Notes: a model not told the origin generated them from the sequence alone. A stretch of DNA of 64,000 nucleotides from Breviolum minutum Mf 1.05b.01 (GCA_000507305.1 DF239909.1:62001-126000), one strand, 5' to 3'; shown: positions 30,158 to 42,105, numbered from the stretch's first letter. Numbers and translations: made by a program.

Positions 30158-30493
30158 ATGCGATGTGGCTCTTCCAATTCTTGGAGTGGACCGAGAGCTT
30201 GCCGTGGCACGCCTGGCCTCCGCGAAGCCATGGTGTCGCACCACTTCCCGGGCTTCAACATTCGGCGGTTGTGGCGGTTGTCGGGCAGCTTTCTGAAACA
30301 AGTGCTGGAAGAGTTGGCTCGTTCTTTGATTCATATCATTGCTTCAAGTGCTGGATATGGTTTGATGTGCTGTGGCTCAATTGAAGGTCCTATGTGCCCC
30401 AGGTCTTCCACGATGCATAGCCAAGACCTTCCGGCTGGATGTCACCCAAAGGCAACCCAACAGAAAAACATTGTGAATCCCAAAACGGATTAA
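30158..30493 (+). CDS. Candidate ORF in G+C-rich island
   Basis: 111 codons from an ATG directly after TGA. In the stretch reading VSHHFPGFNIRRLWRLSGSF LKQVLEELARSLI, about 80% of codons end in G or C, which favours this frame over the two others that are also open. The amphipathic LKQVLEELARSLI could be helical. The tail after about 30420 looks less coding. No family recognised. Confidence 0.4.
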   Translation: MRCGSSNSWSGPRACRGTPGLREAMVSHHFPGFNIRRLWRLSGSFLKQVLEELARSLIHIIASSAGYGLMCCGSIEGPMCPRSSTMHSQDLPAGCHPKATQQKNIVNPKTD

Positions 30494-30530
30494 CTTTCCA
30501 ACCTGAAGCCTGCCCATGCATAGGGTTCAA

Positions 30531-30581
30531 GTATGGTAGATGTAAGGACAAGTATGGGAGGTGTCCTTACATCTACCATAC
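30531..30581. repeat. Perfect 20-bp hairpin
   Basis: GTATGGTAGATGTAAGGACA (30531-30550) and its exact complement (30562-30581) around an 11-base loop. Not found elsewhere in the window. Confidence 0.95.
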
Positions 30582-30747
30582 AAATCAACAAATCAGCTGA
30601 ATGCACAGATTAATTACACATATTACACCATACATACCATACACCCGGAGCCCCTCCACCTAAGGATGCCCCGCCTTTTCCGTTTGAAACTTATGGGTTT
30701 TTTGACTTTGTTGCCTCCACCCTAACTTTAGCCGGGGTTTCTATAGA

Positions 30748-30796
30748 TACACTCCCTGAAACCAACAGTTCCCCGCGGTTAGTTTCAAGGAGGGTA
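30748..30796 (+). mobile_element. R4 element reduced to its arms
   Basis: TACACTCCCTGAAACCAACA then GGTTAGTTTCAAGGAGGGTA with a 7-base centre. Confidence 0.85.
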
Positions 30797-31596
30797 TTGT
30801 TTCATCCGAGGTTTGTAGATAGTGCTGGTCTCTTGGCGGCCAACGAATGGTGAACGTTGGCTTCCGTGTTGTCTTGACGATAAGCCGGTGGAATTTCCAC
30901 GTTGAATCGAAAGGGGTTTCATGGAAAAAAACAGCAACTGGCCATTGGAAGGCTACGACCCTTGCAAAAAAATGATATTGAGCATTTTCACCCAAAATTT
31001 GGTGACCGCACCAAAGAAATTCTTTCTGGAAAAATGTGTAGCTTAATTTGAGGAAACCAATGATAGATTCTTGGGGTTTCTAAATTTTGAAACATGCCCA
31101 TCTACGGTTGTTAGGCTTACTAAATTAAATGCTCCCAAATTTCCGTTCGGGAGTGAATTCGTGGGTTCACCCAGATTCACAAAATGTTCGACTGTGCCAA
31201 TGCTATCGTGATATCACATGTGATGCGGATGATGTGGTTTTTGATCTGATGGGGCTCTGAACTTGTAACTAAAGATGCTTTGTCCGGAGAACTATATTAT
31301 ATAAAGATATGGACCGAGGTTGTGAAAAAGTATGCCAGATATGATAGTGATGACGTTGGATCTTTTTTGTTGTTGTGTAGGGTACGTTTCCCCCCAAACA
31401 TATTTGGGGCTCTGTCGATCAGAACTATCACACTGTTCGCAGGGTACAACATTAGGGGGTTCGATTTGAATCTACTTGGACGATTTGCACAAAAACAATG
31501 AAATTAAAACGAGTTTTAAGATAAGTTTGTGGTTTTCCGCGGCGTGACAATCAAAAACTAATGCATGTTTTGGAAGGTTCGGGAACACAATGTAGG

Positions 31597-31725
31597 TACA
31601 CACCCAAAAACTAACATGACAATGGGAAAAAACAATCGTTTAAAGTTTAAAGATGTATCTCAATCTCCTATTGAAATGATTAGCTGTTATTTTCCAGCTA
31701 GACATGTTAGACTTTGGGGGCTGTA
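31597..31725 (+). mobile_element. R4 subfamily element
   Basis: CACCCAAAAACTAACATGAC A ... GACATGTTAGACTTTGGGGG. GATGTATC and CTCCTATTGAAATGA inside. Confidence 0.85.
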
Positions 31726-31741
31726 AAATATAATAAATATA

Positions 31742-31843
31742 CCAGGTGATTCAAAGTGACTTTTTTAACCCCTAGTTGAAGGTCACTTAACCTTTCCAAA
31801 AGGTCACTTAACCATCCCCAAAAGGTCACAAATAATTGGCAGG
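31742..31843 (+). mobile_element. R5 element with asymmetric right end
   Basis: CCAGGTGATTCAAAGTGACT at the left; the right end reads ATAATTGGCAGG. Two internal GGTCACTTAACC motifs. Confidence 0.85.
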
Positions 31844-32284
31844 TAAATGAATTTTACCAAACATCACAATCTGAAAATCGGATTCCATAACTCGATGGAG
31901 GCAGTGAGCCGTCGATGATGGATTCTCCCCAGTTCCGAAGGTAAGCTGAAGAAATTCGGAAGAATTGCCATGTGCCAAGAATCACTTTACTCTAAGAATC
32001 ATGGGATCTCAAAACCCTGCTATACAGATCCGACCCCGTGGTCTTGGGTGGTGAACTCAACGCATGGATGGAATTCAAGTTGCTGAACTTCGATAAAAAA
32101 CCAGCACCTTCAAAGGGGTGCCAAATGGAGTCCAGAAGATCTTCAATAAGATTTCAAATGACCCATCTCCCCAAATAAAGAGACATATAGGCATCATATA
32201 GGCCTAAGGACAACTGGACAACTATTCCCGACTACTCAATAAGAAAACACCTTAAAGAAGGGGGATATTGGCCAATTTCAAAAT

Positions 32285-32425
32285 GGAGGGTTCTAATTGG
32301 GGGGATTTGTGGCATACCCCTATTAACTAGGGGTGAAATTTGCACCAATACAAAAAAACGGCCAACTGGAAAAAAGGGGCGCTCTAATTGGGGGAGTTAA
32401 TAATCCGGCTTTGACATTAATACCT
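32285..32425 (+). mobile_element. R11-related element, diverged
   Basis: TCTAATTGGGGGGATTTG and TCTAATTGGGGGAGTTAATA ATCCGGCTTTGACATTAA; the right end matches R11, the left is degraded. Confidence 0.55.
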
Positions 32426-32756
32426 ATACATTACTGCAATTGCATATAGTCGAACCAGGCGGTTTCTCTATATCCACTGAAGTTTGGGATATTGTATTCT
32501 GAGACCCCTCAATTTATGAAACCCCCAATGTGTCCCTCGTGTTTACCAAACCCTTCGCTGGTAAATCCTGCGCACTGAAACGAGGGAAAGTTGACATGGA
32601 AAAAGCCATGCGAGAAAATTTGGAACCTTCGCTGTGGCGACGAGTCGAACAGGTAAGGGGGGCCACGTTGAGCGAAATGGCAAGGGTGATGAACTGGCAG
32701 CCATCTTGAAGGATGCAGGAAAGATGGAGTTTTGGTAGCCCATAATGGATGCATGA

Positions 32757-32840
32757 GACCGGTATATCTATCTACATGAATGGTTGATTTTTATGGGATC
32801 AGTCAGTAGGTAAATATATCTGTTTCAAGGATCCTAGTTG
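32757..32840 (+). mobile_element. R1 element, left tip lost
   Basis: GGTATATCTATCTACATGAA TGG ... AGGTAAATATATC ... AAGGATCC. Confidence 0.7.
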
Positions 32841-33017
32841 GGTAAGAGAAGTTGAATTAGATCTTCCAAGAATAAAAACGTGCATTTGTTTTTTGGGGGT
32901 TGGTGAATATGCTAATATGCTGACGCTAATGATGCGGCGATTTTACCAATCAATCACCGGGAATGTCACCGTCGAAATGGAATCCTGTAAAACGTCCCGG
33001 ATTCCTTATGAATGAAC

Positions 33018-33117
33018 CCCATAGGATATCCATGGGACTGGTATATTTAGCTACATGAATGGTTGATTCTTATGGTAAATGTAGGTAAATATGCCATACT
33101 GTACATGGATCCTTTGA
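33018..33117 (+). mobile_element. R1 element
   Basis: CCATAGGATATCCATGGGAC ... TACATGGATCCTTTGAG, core ATTTAGCTACATGAATGG and GTAGGTAAATATGCC. Confidence 0.88.
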
Positions 33118-33119
33118 GT

Positions 33120-33980
33120 ACTACAGAAGTATTCAGCACTGTTCATCAAGCAACCCCCCGCCAACGTACCCCCTTCAGAAATAAGGGTGCAAAAGGGCCG
33201 TATTGAGGAAAAGGAATGGTTGATAAACCCTGATCACAAGGGGGTGGTTGGTTGATTAGCCATACACTTGCTGGCTTCCTATAAACATGTTTTCTGAAGC
33301 TTGCAGCTTTGTGTATATACTTTTTTGTGCCAAAAAAGATTGGCAAACAGCGAACACTTCCTTCCACACCGTTCTCCATTACTAGTATTCAATATTGTTA
33401 CTGTATTTAATGAAGGAGTTACGGATCCTTTCGAAGAAAATGCTGGTAATCCCTTTTGTTTTGCTGTCGGTCATCGAGAACATGTTCGCCTTTTTTTATT
33501 GTACTGTATATTTGTGATTATTTGTGTATGAAATATAGAGAAACTAGGAATAGTCAAAAACAGCATCAAAAAAAGCACATCCACCGTTCCTGGCCTCACT
33601 GCTATTTGGATACGTGGTTAACAGGCATGGTGATCGTTTTTGTCCCCTAAGGATCGGAATCGGGTTGTTCCCGTTTCCCGTTTTTCAAATGGCCTACAAA
33701 AAAGGAAGGGGAAATAGGGGGGATGATATACTACAGGGGCCATGAAACTACCCATTTGGGGGAATCAAACAATGCTCAAATATATGTTAATATATTAATA
33801 TATTAGGTAAGTTTCAGGGATTTCCCTTATAGCGATGCATTGTTTGGGTTGGTGTCATATTACATGACCCCTGTCCTGGTGCCACTTCCAAGTCCGTCCT
33901 GGGATGATTGATCCTCCAAGTTGACCAGTCAACTACCCAAACTCAGCTGAGTCACTGATCACATGTGATCAGTAGTTGCT
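33120..33980. other. Stretch without a supported gene
   Basis: GGTTGGTGTCATATTACATG ACCCCTGT near 33848 recurs near 59837 as a small unclassified repeat, and a degraded R6 right end (GGATGATTGATCCTCCAAG) ends near 33920. TATTAATATATT words at 33785-33805. Confidence 0.4.
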
Positions 33981-33983
33981 GCC

Positions 33984-34084
33984 TATCCCATGACGGATCG
34001 ATGTATGGTTTCTTTTACCTACATTTGGCTTGAGTTTATGGTAAATGAAGGTAAATATTCCATACATTGAGCATTTTGGGATAG
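33984..34084 (+). mobile_element. R1 variant with GAGCATTTTGGG tip
   Basis: GATGTATGG ... TTTACCTACATTTGG / AAATGAAGGTAAATATTCC ATACATTGAGCATTTTGGG. The right tip resembles the 1423-1517 variant. Confidence 0.7.
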
Positions 34085-35078
34085 TCACTCAGTACCATTC
34101 AGTACCTATTCGTGTGACTCCGACCTCAATGATAGTATCAATCAGCCATGCAAAAATTGGTTGTTCATTCCCCGAAGCAGGATGACAAATCCCCTCCTTA
34201 TACATAGGCTTCTGAACTATGGATGATAACGTAGGGTATAACAAACCGCGAAGCTTACACCACCACCATGAGTCCCCAACAAGGTCGGTTCTCCCCATGG
34301 TGCTTCCACCACTTAAAAACCTTTCCACCTCCGACAAGTTGACGATCAGGTGGATTTTTATATGCAAGAGACCATGAAAGAAGTTTGGCCTTTCGTCAAA
34401 AGGTATGTGCCCTTATCCTGTATGGCACAAAGCAAGGAGTATGGTTCTCCTGGATGGTGCCTCGGTAAAGAAGGATGTCATACGGATCCTGGATCCTGGA
34501 TCCTTTCCTGTTGGGACCCGAGTCAATGTTCAGGGGCGAACAAAAAAACTTGCAGTAGAGTATAGAGAAACTTTCAAAAAATGTTGCTTTTTTGATACAA
34601 AGAAATGATTTCCAGTTTGATGATGTTTGATTTTAAATGCATGGTTCGAGAGTTTGTTTTATAAGCTGAAACCACCAACTCACAACATCTGCAACATAAA
34701 GTGGGTGAATTTAAAGATTTAAAGATCGGATCGTCTCCTTTTAAGTGGTGGCTCCATTTATATAAGCTGGTTCCAATGTGAAAAAAACGCATTCATTTCA
34801 CAGTGCTTAACATGTATAGCTTGAAACGTTGAACACTTTTCGGGGGTGTCTTGATGCCAGCTGTGGCATCATCACCTGGGACCTTGTTGAGGTTTGAGTC
34901 CTATCATCATGACGCGTTTTGGAAGGAATATATTCTTAGCAGCCAAATCTGGAGGCAACAGATTTCGAACAAATTTACAGCACGGTGTGTTTGTTGAACT
35001 TCGGGTAATCCCCCTGCTGCGGTGTTGAGAGAACCACTTCGGAGGATGTTTTGATTTATTTTCTTGTGTTCGTGTAAG

Positions 35079-35183
35079 GTGCTTTTTTTACGGATTCTAC
35101 CATGGAATTCATCACCATGTTTCACCGCCATTTGGTAGGAATATAGATTTATTTGTTCCAACCATCCAAGAGTCGTAAATCTA
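35079..35183 (+). repeat. R12 repeat
   Basis: GTGCTTTTTTTACGGATTCT, ACCATGGAATTCATCACCAT, CATTTGGTAGGAATATAG, CGTAAATCTA. Confidence 0.75.
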
Positions 35184-35535
35184 CACCCCAGAAAATGCAC
35201 ACATCTCTTGAAAAGGGACTATTTCAATAGGAAATACATCTTCCAACCATTGATTGTCAGGGGCCTTCTGAGCTCTTTGAATCTTCCAATTTTTGGAATT
35301 CAATCACCAGATGACTTTAGGCCCGAAATTTGAGGAGTTGAGATCGTGGTGGTTTATGTATGACCTGGAACCCTAAACAACCATTTACAAATGGTTGTTT
35401 CAGTTGGATGATTCCAAACCTTTACTTGAGAAATGGGTTGTTGAACCAAACTTCCATGAAAAACATTTTTTTTTAAAGGTTCCAGGGACTATCTAAAAGT
35501 TTAACTTTCGCAAAAAGGGACCTCAAGTTTTGCCA

Positions 35536-35635
35536 AGTTGGTGGTTTCCAATATTTTGTATGTTCATCCCTATCCGGGGAAGATTCCCAATTTGACTTAA
35601 TATGTTTCAAAGGGGTTGGTTCAACCACCCACCAG
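35536..35635 (+). mobile_element. R2 element
   Basis: AGTTGGTGGTTTCCAATATT ... GGTTGGTTCAACCACCCACC AG. Confidence 0.85.
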
Positions 35636-35771
35636 AATGATGCTCTGGTCATCGTTTTTTTTTCGATCACTCAGGATGCGTCTCTTTCCGGAGAGGATTC
35701 GCTGGAAGGCAGCAATAGAAGCTTGGAGCCAGGGAGTCATTATGGCAGGGAAAAGCTTCTGGGGATAGGAT

Positions 35772-35875
35772 TACACCCCTGAAGATTAACATGGAACACA
35801 ATAATGAAGGTTTGGAAGATGTGTTTCCTTTGCAAATGGATGATTTTCAGGTTCCATGTTAATTTTTGGGGGTGT
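35772..35875 (+). mobile_element. R4 element
   Basis: TACACCCCTGAAGATTAACA TGG ... CCATGTTAATTTTTGGGGGT GTA. Confidence 0.9.
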
Positions 35876-35890
35876 AAACTAACTTAGCTG

Positions 35891-35992
35891 CCCTAAGAAT
35901 CCTTGGACCCTCCAATGGAAGGGGATTGCACCTGCATAGCAGGGGTCCGGGTCCTCAAATTAGCCACTTTTGAGGGGTCAGGATTCTTAGGG
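35891..35992 (+). mobile_element. R8 element
   Basis: CCCTAAGAATCCTTGGACCC TCC ... GGGTCAGGATTCTTAGGG. Confidence 0.88.
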
Positions 35993-36333
35993 TGGATAGA
36001 AAGTCACCCCTTTTTAATTGAAAATACCCACGATGTGTTTTTTTCACACTTTCTACTAAGAATAGTTCGCCATTTGGGATGTACTGTGTTTTTTTCCAAG
36101 CATCTTTCAGCACGTGCAATATACATGCACACACTCCGTAGGTGTTTAGCCACAAATTTCCAACCGCAATATACCCCAATAGTTGTATAAGCAGCAGAAC
36201 TCACCCAGTGTTGATATCAATGATCGGTCCGTCGATTCGAACTCACCAACTTCTAAGACAAGGCCGAGAGGAACCCAAGGCCTCACCTCCCTAAACAACG
36301 GCTAAGGGAAACCGGAATCCAATCGTTGACTAG

Positions 36334-36554
36334 CCAACCGCTGCGCTGCCAAGGAACATTTGATTTGGGTCGATGCGGGTGATTTCCTTTTCTTTGCCGA
36401 TCCAGCATTATTGCTGCGGGAACATTTGAAGAAATTGAAGGGACAAGTCGTGGCCACCTACCCTGAGGTGGGAAGTGTGGAAGTGTGGAAAGGTTTTTGT
36501 GTTGTTCCCAGTGGTTACCAGATCCAACCAAATGTTTCCCTTTCAAATATCTAG
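36334..36554 (+). CDS. Tentative terminal exon
   Basis: 72 open codons after GTTGACTAG, ending TAG. Includes GDFLFFADPALLLREHLKKL and VEVWKGFCVVPSGYQ. The minus strand is also open (about 97 codons). Unrecognised; see also the tRNA-like motif overlapping its start on the minus strand. Confidence 0.3.
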
Positions 36555-37581
36555 GCCTTAGAAAGAAAAACAACATCTGAGCGTTACCAACGTTGACCGG
36601 GTGAAAAAAAACATCTCCTCATGGTGAACAAGAAAATGCAGCATGCTGGGTTGTGGACACTGTTCATTATGGATGTTTAATGTATCATATGTACCTAGAA
36701 TGGCTTATGGTCAACATAGGTCGTGTTTAATGTAAATAAAGGGCAAACGTAGGTAAACTGTAAAGGTTCGATATCTACGCTATCTTTCAGTGGCACCTCA
36801 CGTTTTTAAGGCATAAAGAAAAGCTTGGCCGACCTTGCTACAAAGGTTCAATTGTACACCTACAACTAGGAGTTACAGACACTGATTTATTCATTCATTT
36901 ATTTATATATATATATTTGTAATATGTCTCTATTTGTTGCTTGATTTATCTGTTTATTGGCTTTTAGGTTCAATCTAACTCTATACAAGATACCGACGGA
37001 ACTCTATAACTTTGTAAACTTATATAACGTTCAACCTTTCCCCCAGTTGTTTTTTTAGGGAAGTTTTTCCCTCCCCAAACAAACAAAAACCGTTGGCAGA
37101 AGCAGCCTTGGGCGCTGCAAATCTTCGCCTTGCAGAGGATGCGTGAAGCTTTGGCAGAGAATTTTTTTGAAGGAAAAACATCATCGTATATTTTGATTTT
37201 TATGCTAAATGCCCGAATGCTATCTGGGCAAATTACTATAATTCGGGTGACCTCAACTGAGGTCGATCAACTCCTATATCTACCTTCATTTAGTTGACTT
37301 TTTATGGTACATGTACGTAAATTTACAATACATGGATCCTATAGGTAAAGTTTAGTGGTTTACTTGACGATGTTGATGAGGGAAACCAGAAACAATCATC
37401 TGAGACTATGCTTGGAGGATTTTTCTACACCAACAATCATCCTAGAAACGAGAAAACAGCGTCATTTTCTTTTGTTTGTTTTTGTTGGTGATTTCTTAAC
37501 GGATTCGATCGCATGGTAACTAAATCTCCCTGCTTCACCATCTACCAACCTCTGGGGCCTTTGTTGGGGAAATTCTAAAGA

Positions 37582-37840
37582 ATGACTACTTGGATGTCCC
37601 AGAAAGTTAGTAAATGGTTAGTAAGTGGGTTATAACCCCAATATACCCCATTTATAAGTAGGTTATAAGCCATTAATCCTAACCATTGATTCTAATTTCC
37701 TGGAACATCCAAGTATATACCATAGTTTGGCAGGATCCCTTTTGAAGTCGTGGACTTTTGAATGTGTGGTGGATTTGGTGATACAACGTGGAATTGTTGC
37801 GGATGCTACATACATAAAAGCCGTGGATGCTACAGAGTGA
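37582..37840 (+). CDS. Tentative ORF interrupted by R6
   Basis: Joining 37582-37588 to 37716-37840 (one TA kept) gives an ATG-initiated frame of 43 codons ending TGA, with CVVDLVIQRGIVADATYIKA. Only three codons lie before the element. Confidence 0.25.
37587..37715 (+). mobile_element. R6 subfamily element
   Basis: TACTTGGATGTCCCAG ... TCCTGGAACATCCAAGTA, with GGGTTATAACCCCAATATAC inside. The copy at 39802-39934 shares this interior. Confidence 0.88.
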
Positions 37841-38754
37841 GTAGGGGTCTCAAATCCGTTGGAAACAGTTATATATTTGAATCCCATACCATCCAACTGG
37901 TACATTTACCTACATGAAAACCATAAAAATCAACCAAATGAAGGTACAAAAAATCCAATCCTCTAGATCTGGGAATGTTATTTGATTTTTAGACCTCGCC
38001 GAATACGAGTTTATGCAACACATGATGTTTTCTGGACTTCATGGATTGAAATGGTGAGAGCTTCCGGTAGATTTTTACATTCGGATTATGACAAGGATGG
38101 GGCCTGAATGAGCCTCAATAGGATGTATTTATAGCCCATCACATTTCACTCACCAGTTTTTTGTGTATTTTTTCACTCTCCCTCCAAAAAAAGCAGCATT
38201 TTTGCATTGCAAATTCAGTACTTGATGTAAGGGCCACTACAAGTATGTTTCTAACATGTTCCTAGTGTGTTCCGACAATTTTTAGACAATAATCCCTTCA
38301 TGATGGTCAGATATAGGTACCCGTGCACTTCACAGTGCAAGAATCACAGATAAGCCTAGCACTTCGGGTCTTCAGCCTATCGCTGGTTGTTTCGAGGATC
38401 GTCAATGGACAACGACGGTGGGGAGATTGATTGGAGTGGAATGGCAAACCAATCGCACTGGGAATCTTGGAGGTTCACTGGTGGAGCCTTTCCAGAGGGC
38501 GAATCGATGACATCAAAACTGTTAAAAGATATTATGATGTTTTTGTTTTTTGATATCGAATCAACCCTGGTATGGAATGAAACTAAACTTAATTAACCCT
38601 AGTATGGAATTAAATGAAACATAAGCAAGTTTAAAAAGGCAAATTGGTATAGTAATTTCTGGACCCTCCAGGGAACGATCGCATATCCCACCAAACGGGA
38701 AAGGAAAATCATCGACTCAAAAGTGCCAAACGGGATGGAATATGTTAGTTCCCA

Positions 38755-38874
38755 CCCTAAGAATCCTGACCCCTCCTATGGAAACACCAGACCTTCCTAA
38801 TGACACCCCTGGGGCCTCAAAACAGGTGGTTTTGACACCCCATGACATCCAAGGATTCTTAGGGCAGGAGGGTA
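38755..38874 (+). mobile_element. R8 element, long form
   Basis: CCCTAAGAATCCTGACCCCT ... CATCCAAGGATTCTTAGGG. Nearly identical inside (CCTGGGGCCTCAAAA) to 42246-42356. Confidence 0.92.
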
Positions 38875-39185
38875 TATGCTTGTGGCTTTCCATACTTACC
38901 ACTCTGATGAGTTCAATGTTCGTTTGAGCGGTTTGGACTGTTCACGTTGCGCCGGCTTTTGTTACCTTTTGAATTTGAATTGATCCATTTTAAATGCTTT
39001 CTTTGGTATCATCAATGCATGATGGTTTTGTGATGTTTTACGGTAGATACAGATTCCCATTTTGCCACGCTCCCGCCATTTTCCCCACTTGCCGACGGCC
39101 GCTGATGTAAGTGTGTTGACCGCCTTCAAAAGTAACAGCAAACGCACTGGAACAAATGAAAAAAAACATTGATGACTACAATGGC

Positions 39186-39312
39186 TACAAGGTAGGCGCC
39201 GTCACCAGTTGTAAGTAGGGTTATAACTTATGACTCCACTTATGGGTGTTATAACCCCAGGTACCATTTAAAAGGCCATTTGCAGGGGCCCCATAACTCC
39301 ATTTAGAGCTAC
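39186..39312 (+). mobile_element. R13 element, right tip lost
   Basis: TACAAGGTAGGCGCCGTCAC CAGTTGTAAGTAGG, TTATAACCCCAGGTACC, CATTTGCAGGGGCCCC. Confidence 0.75.
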
Positions 39313-39594
39313 AGAACTTTGTCGCAAATTGACAGACGTTTTGAGTCGGGCATCTTTTGGCCCCAAGAAAAGAAACATGGAGACTCCAAAAAAAGTTGTT
39401 GAATTTTTCAGGTGTTAGACTGTGCTGGTGTTCCTTTGGAGTGGGGTTGTGTTTTAAGGAATCATTATCATCTTTGCTTCATGGCCGAAGGCATGTTCAT
39501 GATGTTGATGAGTGACTTAGCCGCCTGAAAAAAAGGACTGAAGATTTGACAAAAGGATGAGAAAGAAACCTAAAAGCCCTTGCACTTGACGTTT

Positions 39595-39755
39595 GAGCAA
39601 TGAAAAAAATCTGGTGATTTGCTGTATCTAGGGGATTATACAGAATTATACTATCCAGTTCTGCAACAATCTAAAAAACCATTATAAGTTATAAGGATTA
39701 CTATTAAACAACTAGTAGCAGAATGGACAGTAACAGTTGTTTTTTTTCGTGGCTC
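39595..39755 (+). mobile_element. R3 element
   Basis: GAGCAATGAAAAAAATCTGG ... GTTGTTTTTTTTCGTGGCTC. Flanks differ (GTTT, ATCT). Confidence 0.9.
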
Positions 39756-39801
39756 ATCTGATCATGGGCTGCATATTGAGGTTTGCTATGAATTTTGGGG
39801 T

Positions 39802-39934
39802 GCTTGCATGTTCCAGGAAGCTAGCAAATGGTTTGTAGGTGGGTTATATCTCAAATACACCCCATTTGTCAGCAGGTTAAAAGCCATTGATCCTAACTTA
39901 ACCATTGATCCTAACTTCCTGGAACATCCAAGTG
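39802..39934 (+). mobile_element. R6 subfamily element
   Basis: GCTTGCATGTTCCAGGAAGC ... ACTTCCTGGAACATCCAAG. CCTAACTTAACCATTGATCC has a local duplication. Confidence 0.8.
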
Positions 39935-40074
39935 GTGTAGCCTTTCCTCCCCCCAAAAAAAATGTGTGTTTGATTCGATGATTCCAATGAGTTCACTGAG
40001 TACCTTTTTTCCAATGTCAGCCTTGTTGAATGATTGTGAGATAGGAGAAAACAGAGATGACAAACATATTTTCC

Positions 40075-40176
40075 GCATCCATGGGACGAACGGTATATTT
40101 AATTTACCCACATGAATGGTTGATTTCTATGGGATTAATTAGTAGGTAAATATACGATCGTCCCATGGATGCTATG
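40075..40176 (+). mobile_element. R1 element
   Basis: GCATCCATGGGACGAACGG ... GATCGTCCCATGGATGC; the tip change G-to-GC (GCATCC/GGATGC) is matched on both arms. Confidence 0.88.
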
Positions 40177-40793
40177 TGACAAATCCTATTCGACATTGTT
40201 GAAGCGATGTTGCACGGTCACAAGATGTCACAACGGTCATATGTTCCTCCGTTCCTCTCTGGGTGAATCATGGTGACGTCACCTTTCCCATGTCGCCCAC
40301 GTCAACATTGCTGAGTAAGAGAATCTTCCAAAATGTTCCAACATTTCAGGCAAGTCCAGGTTCATGTTAGATATGCTGAGATTCACAGAGAAGAAATGTA
40401 GTTTCCAATTCTTTTGCTGCCCCTAGTACATCATGTTTGTTGCACGAAGCACTTGTGATGTCGGTCAAGTATTTTTTTCCCATGTAGCCATGACAACTTT
40501 CAATCTCGGCAAGAAACTTGAAGCGATCCCATTTCAAAATCCCTTTTATGGAGAATCAGATTGGATACGAAAACAGTTTGGAAGCCATGCCATGGGAACC
40601 CACGTTTCCTTCATGTTTAGGTGTTATTTCACCCATATCTCTGGGGATTAAAACCTTCATGTTTCATGCGTTGTTGGGGTCCAAGGGTGGGATTTTTGAA
40701 ACAACCAGTAGAGCTCAATTCGGCAATATCAAGATCAACCTTTTTGAAGGTCCTCCTTGGTGCAAGAGTTTGAAAAGAAAAACATCTATACTG

Positions 40794-40888
40794 TCCCATA
40801 GGATCCATGGGACTGGTATATTTACCTACATAAAAACCATAGTTCATCAACCAAATGTAGCAAAATATACCATACATGGATCCTATGG
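40794..40888 (+). mobile_element. R1 element
   Basis: CCCATAGGATCCATGGGACT ... CCATACATGGATCCTATGG. Confidence 0.92.
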
Positions 40889-41116
40889 CTGTTGGGTTGT
40901 CCATCGTTTTTGTTGACGAATCATCAAATAATTCTCGAATATTCATGTGGAGGTACACCTACAGATCTGCTTAAACCTTTTTCAGGTTTTTAGAAAACAG
41001 CGGAACCCGAATTTGACTCAAAAAGTCCCCGATCTCTTCACATCCCACCAAGGGGGTTAATTGTGAAAACCACCTGAGGCATTTTGGGGTTTCTTGGCAC
41101 CCCAACTCCCATCCAT

Positions 41117-41265
41117 TTATGAAAAGAAGGGCCCCTGGTCGTTTAGGGGATATAGAGGATTATACTATCCAGTTGTATGGAGATTGTAAAAAAAAAACAT
41201 TATAAGGATCCCCATAAACCACATGAGTATAATGGAATGGAATGTCATATTTTTTTTCGTGGCTC
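41117..41265 (+). mobile_element. R3 element
   Basis: ATGAAAAGAAGGGCCCCTGG at the left, TATTTTTTTTCGTGGCTC at the right, with CATTATAAGGATCCCC inside. Confidence 0.88.
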
Positions 41266-41289
41266 ATTTAATATATATATATATACATA

Positions 41290-41481
41290 CCTCACGAATC
41301 TCTAAATCTAAAATCAACGGCCAGCCCCAGCCACTGCAGGTCAGAATTATCCCCGACTTTTTCGACCCGTTGCTCCCGACACTTGGCGGTAAATTTTGGG
41401 CTTGGCGACGTTTTAGGCGGTTAGAGGTGAAACACAAACATCGCAAACGGGAAAAACACATGTTTTACACTCAGGCAATCT
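41290..41481 (+). CDS. Tentative basic C-terminal segment
   Basis: Open frame with IIPDFFDPLLPTLGGKFWAW then a basic run (EVKHKHRKREKH), reaching a stop just inside or after the R4 at 41466. The minus strand is also open. Confidence 0.2.
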
Positions 41482-41576
41482 AACATAGCTGGCTGGAAAA
41501 TGGACCCGGATTGTAGATGCATTTCCTATTGAAAATGTGGATATTCCGTTGCTATGTTAGTTTATAACAGAGGGTA
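41466..41576 (+). mobile_element. R4 subfamily element
   Basis: TACACTCAGGCAATCTAACA TAGC ... GCTATGTTAGTTTATAACAG AGGGTA. Confidence 0.85.
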
Positions 41577-42031
41577 AGACTTGCGTAAGTAGGGGAGTTT
41601 AGCCACCAAAAACTGATGCTTGGTTGGTGACCTTCTTTATTCATCTCCACACTTTGTCCAATTTTTCTGATATATATTGGAACTACCCCATAACTACCCC
41701 CCACCCAGGGCCAGGATGCCAGTCACCACCAGGATTATTGCATTTTTAATAGGGAAATGTAGGCAGGGAATACCTATAAACCCGGATTTGTGACTGTTCC
41801 TGGGTGGGGGGTAGACCGAAGGTATGTAACTTGTTGGCAGAAGTTGAGTTTGGGTTTCCTTTCCACAGTTGATGATCCCATTGAGCAGGTGAGTTTTGAT
41901 TTTTCCTCGCAAGACCTGTTGTAGACGTCTTAAAAATGGAGTTTTTTGAGAGTGGTACGGCTAAAAACACCAAGGAAGCTGTTTTTGTGAGTTGACAATG
42001 GATTTTTCAGAAGATACGTGCAGGCCCATCA

Positions 42032-42105
42032 CCCATAGGATCCATGTATGGTATATTTATATACCTACAAATGGTATATTTACCTGTTTTTACCTATATT
42101 TGGTA
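42032..42105 (+). mobile_element. R1 left half
   Basis: CCCATAGGATCCATGTATGG TATATTTATATACCTAC; the right tip is absent. Confidence 0.75.

Noticed and set aside
40518-40916. 132-codon plus-strand frame
   Set aside because: The last third is R1 DNA (CCATAGGATCCATGGGACTG); the rest has no distinguishing composition.
41240-41260. R3 right tip (TATTTTTTTTCG) resembling the end of the euglenid spliced leader
   Set aside because: Other R3 copies differ upstream of the T run; likely coincidence, not evidence for the organism.
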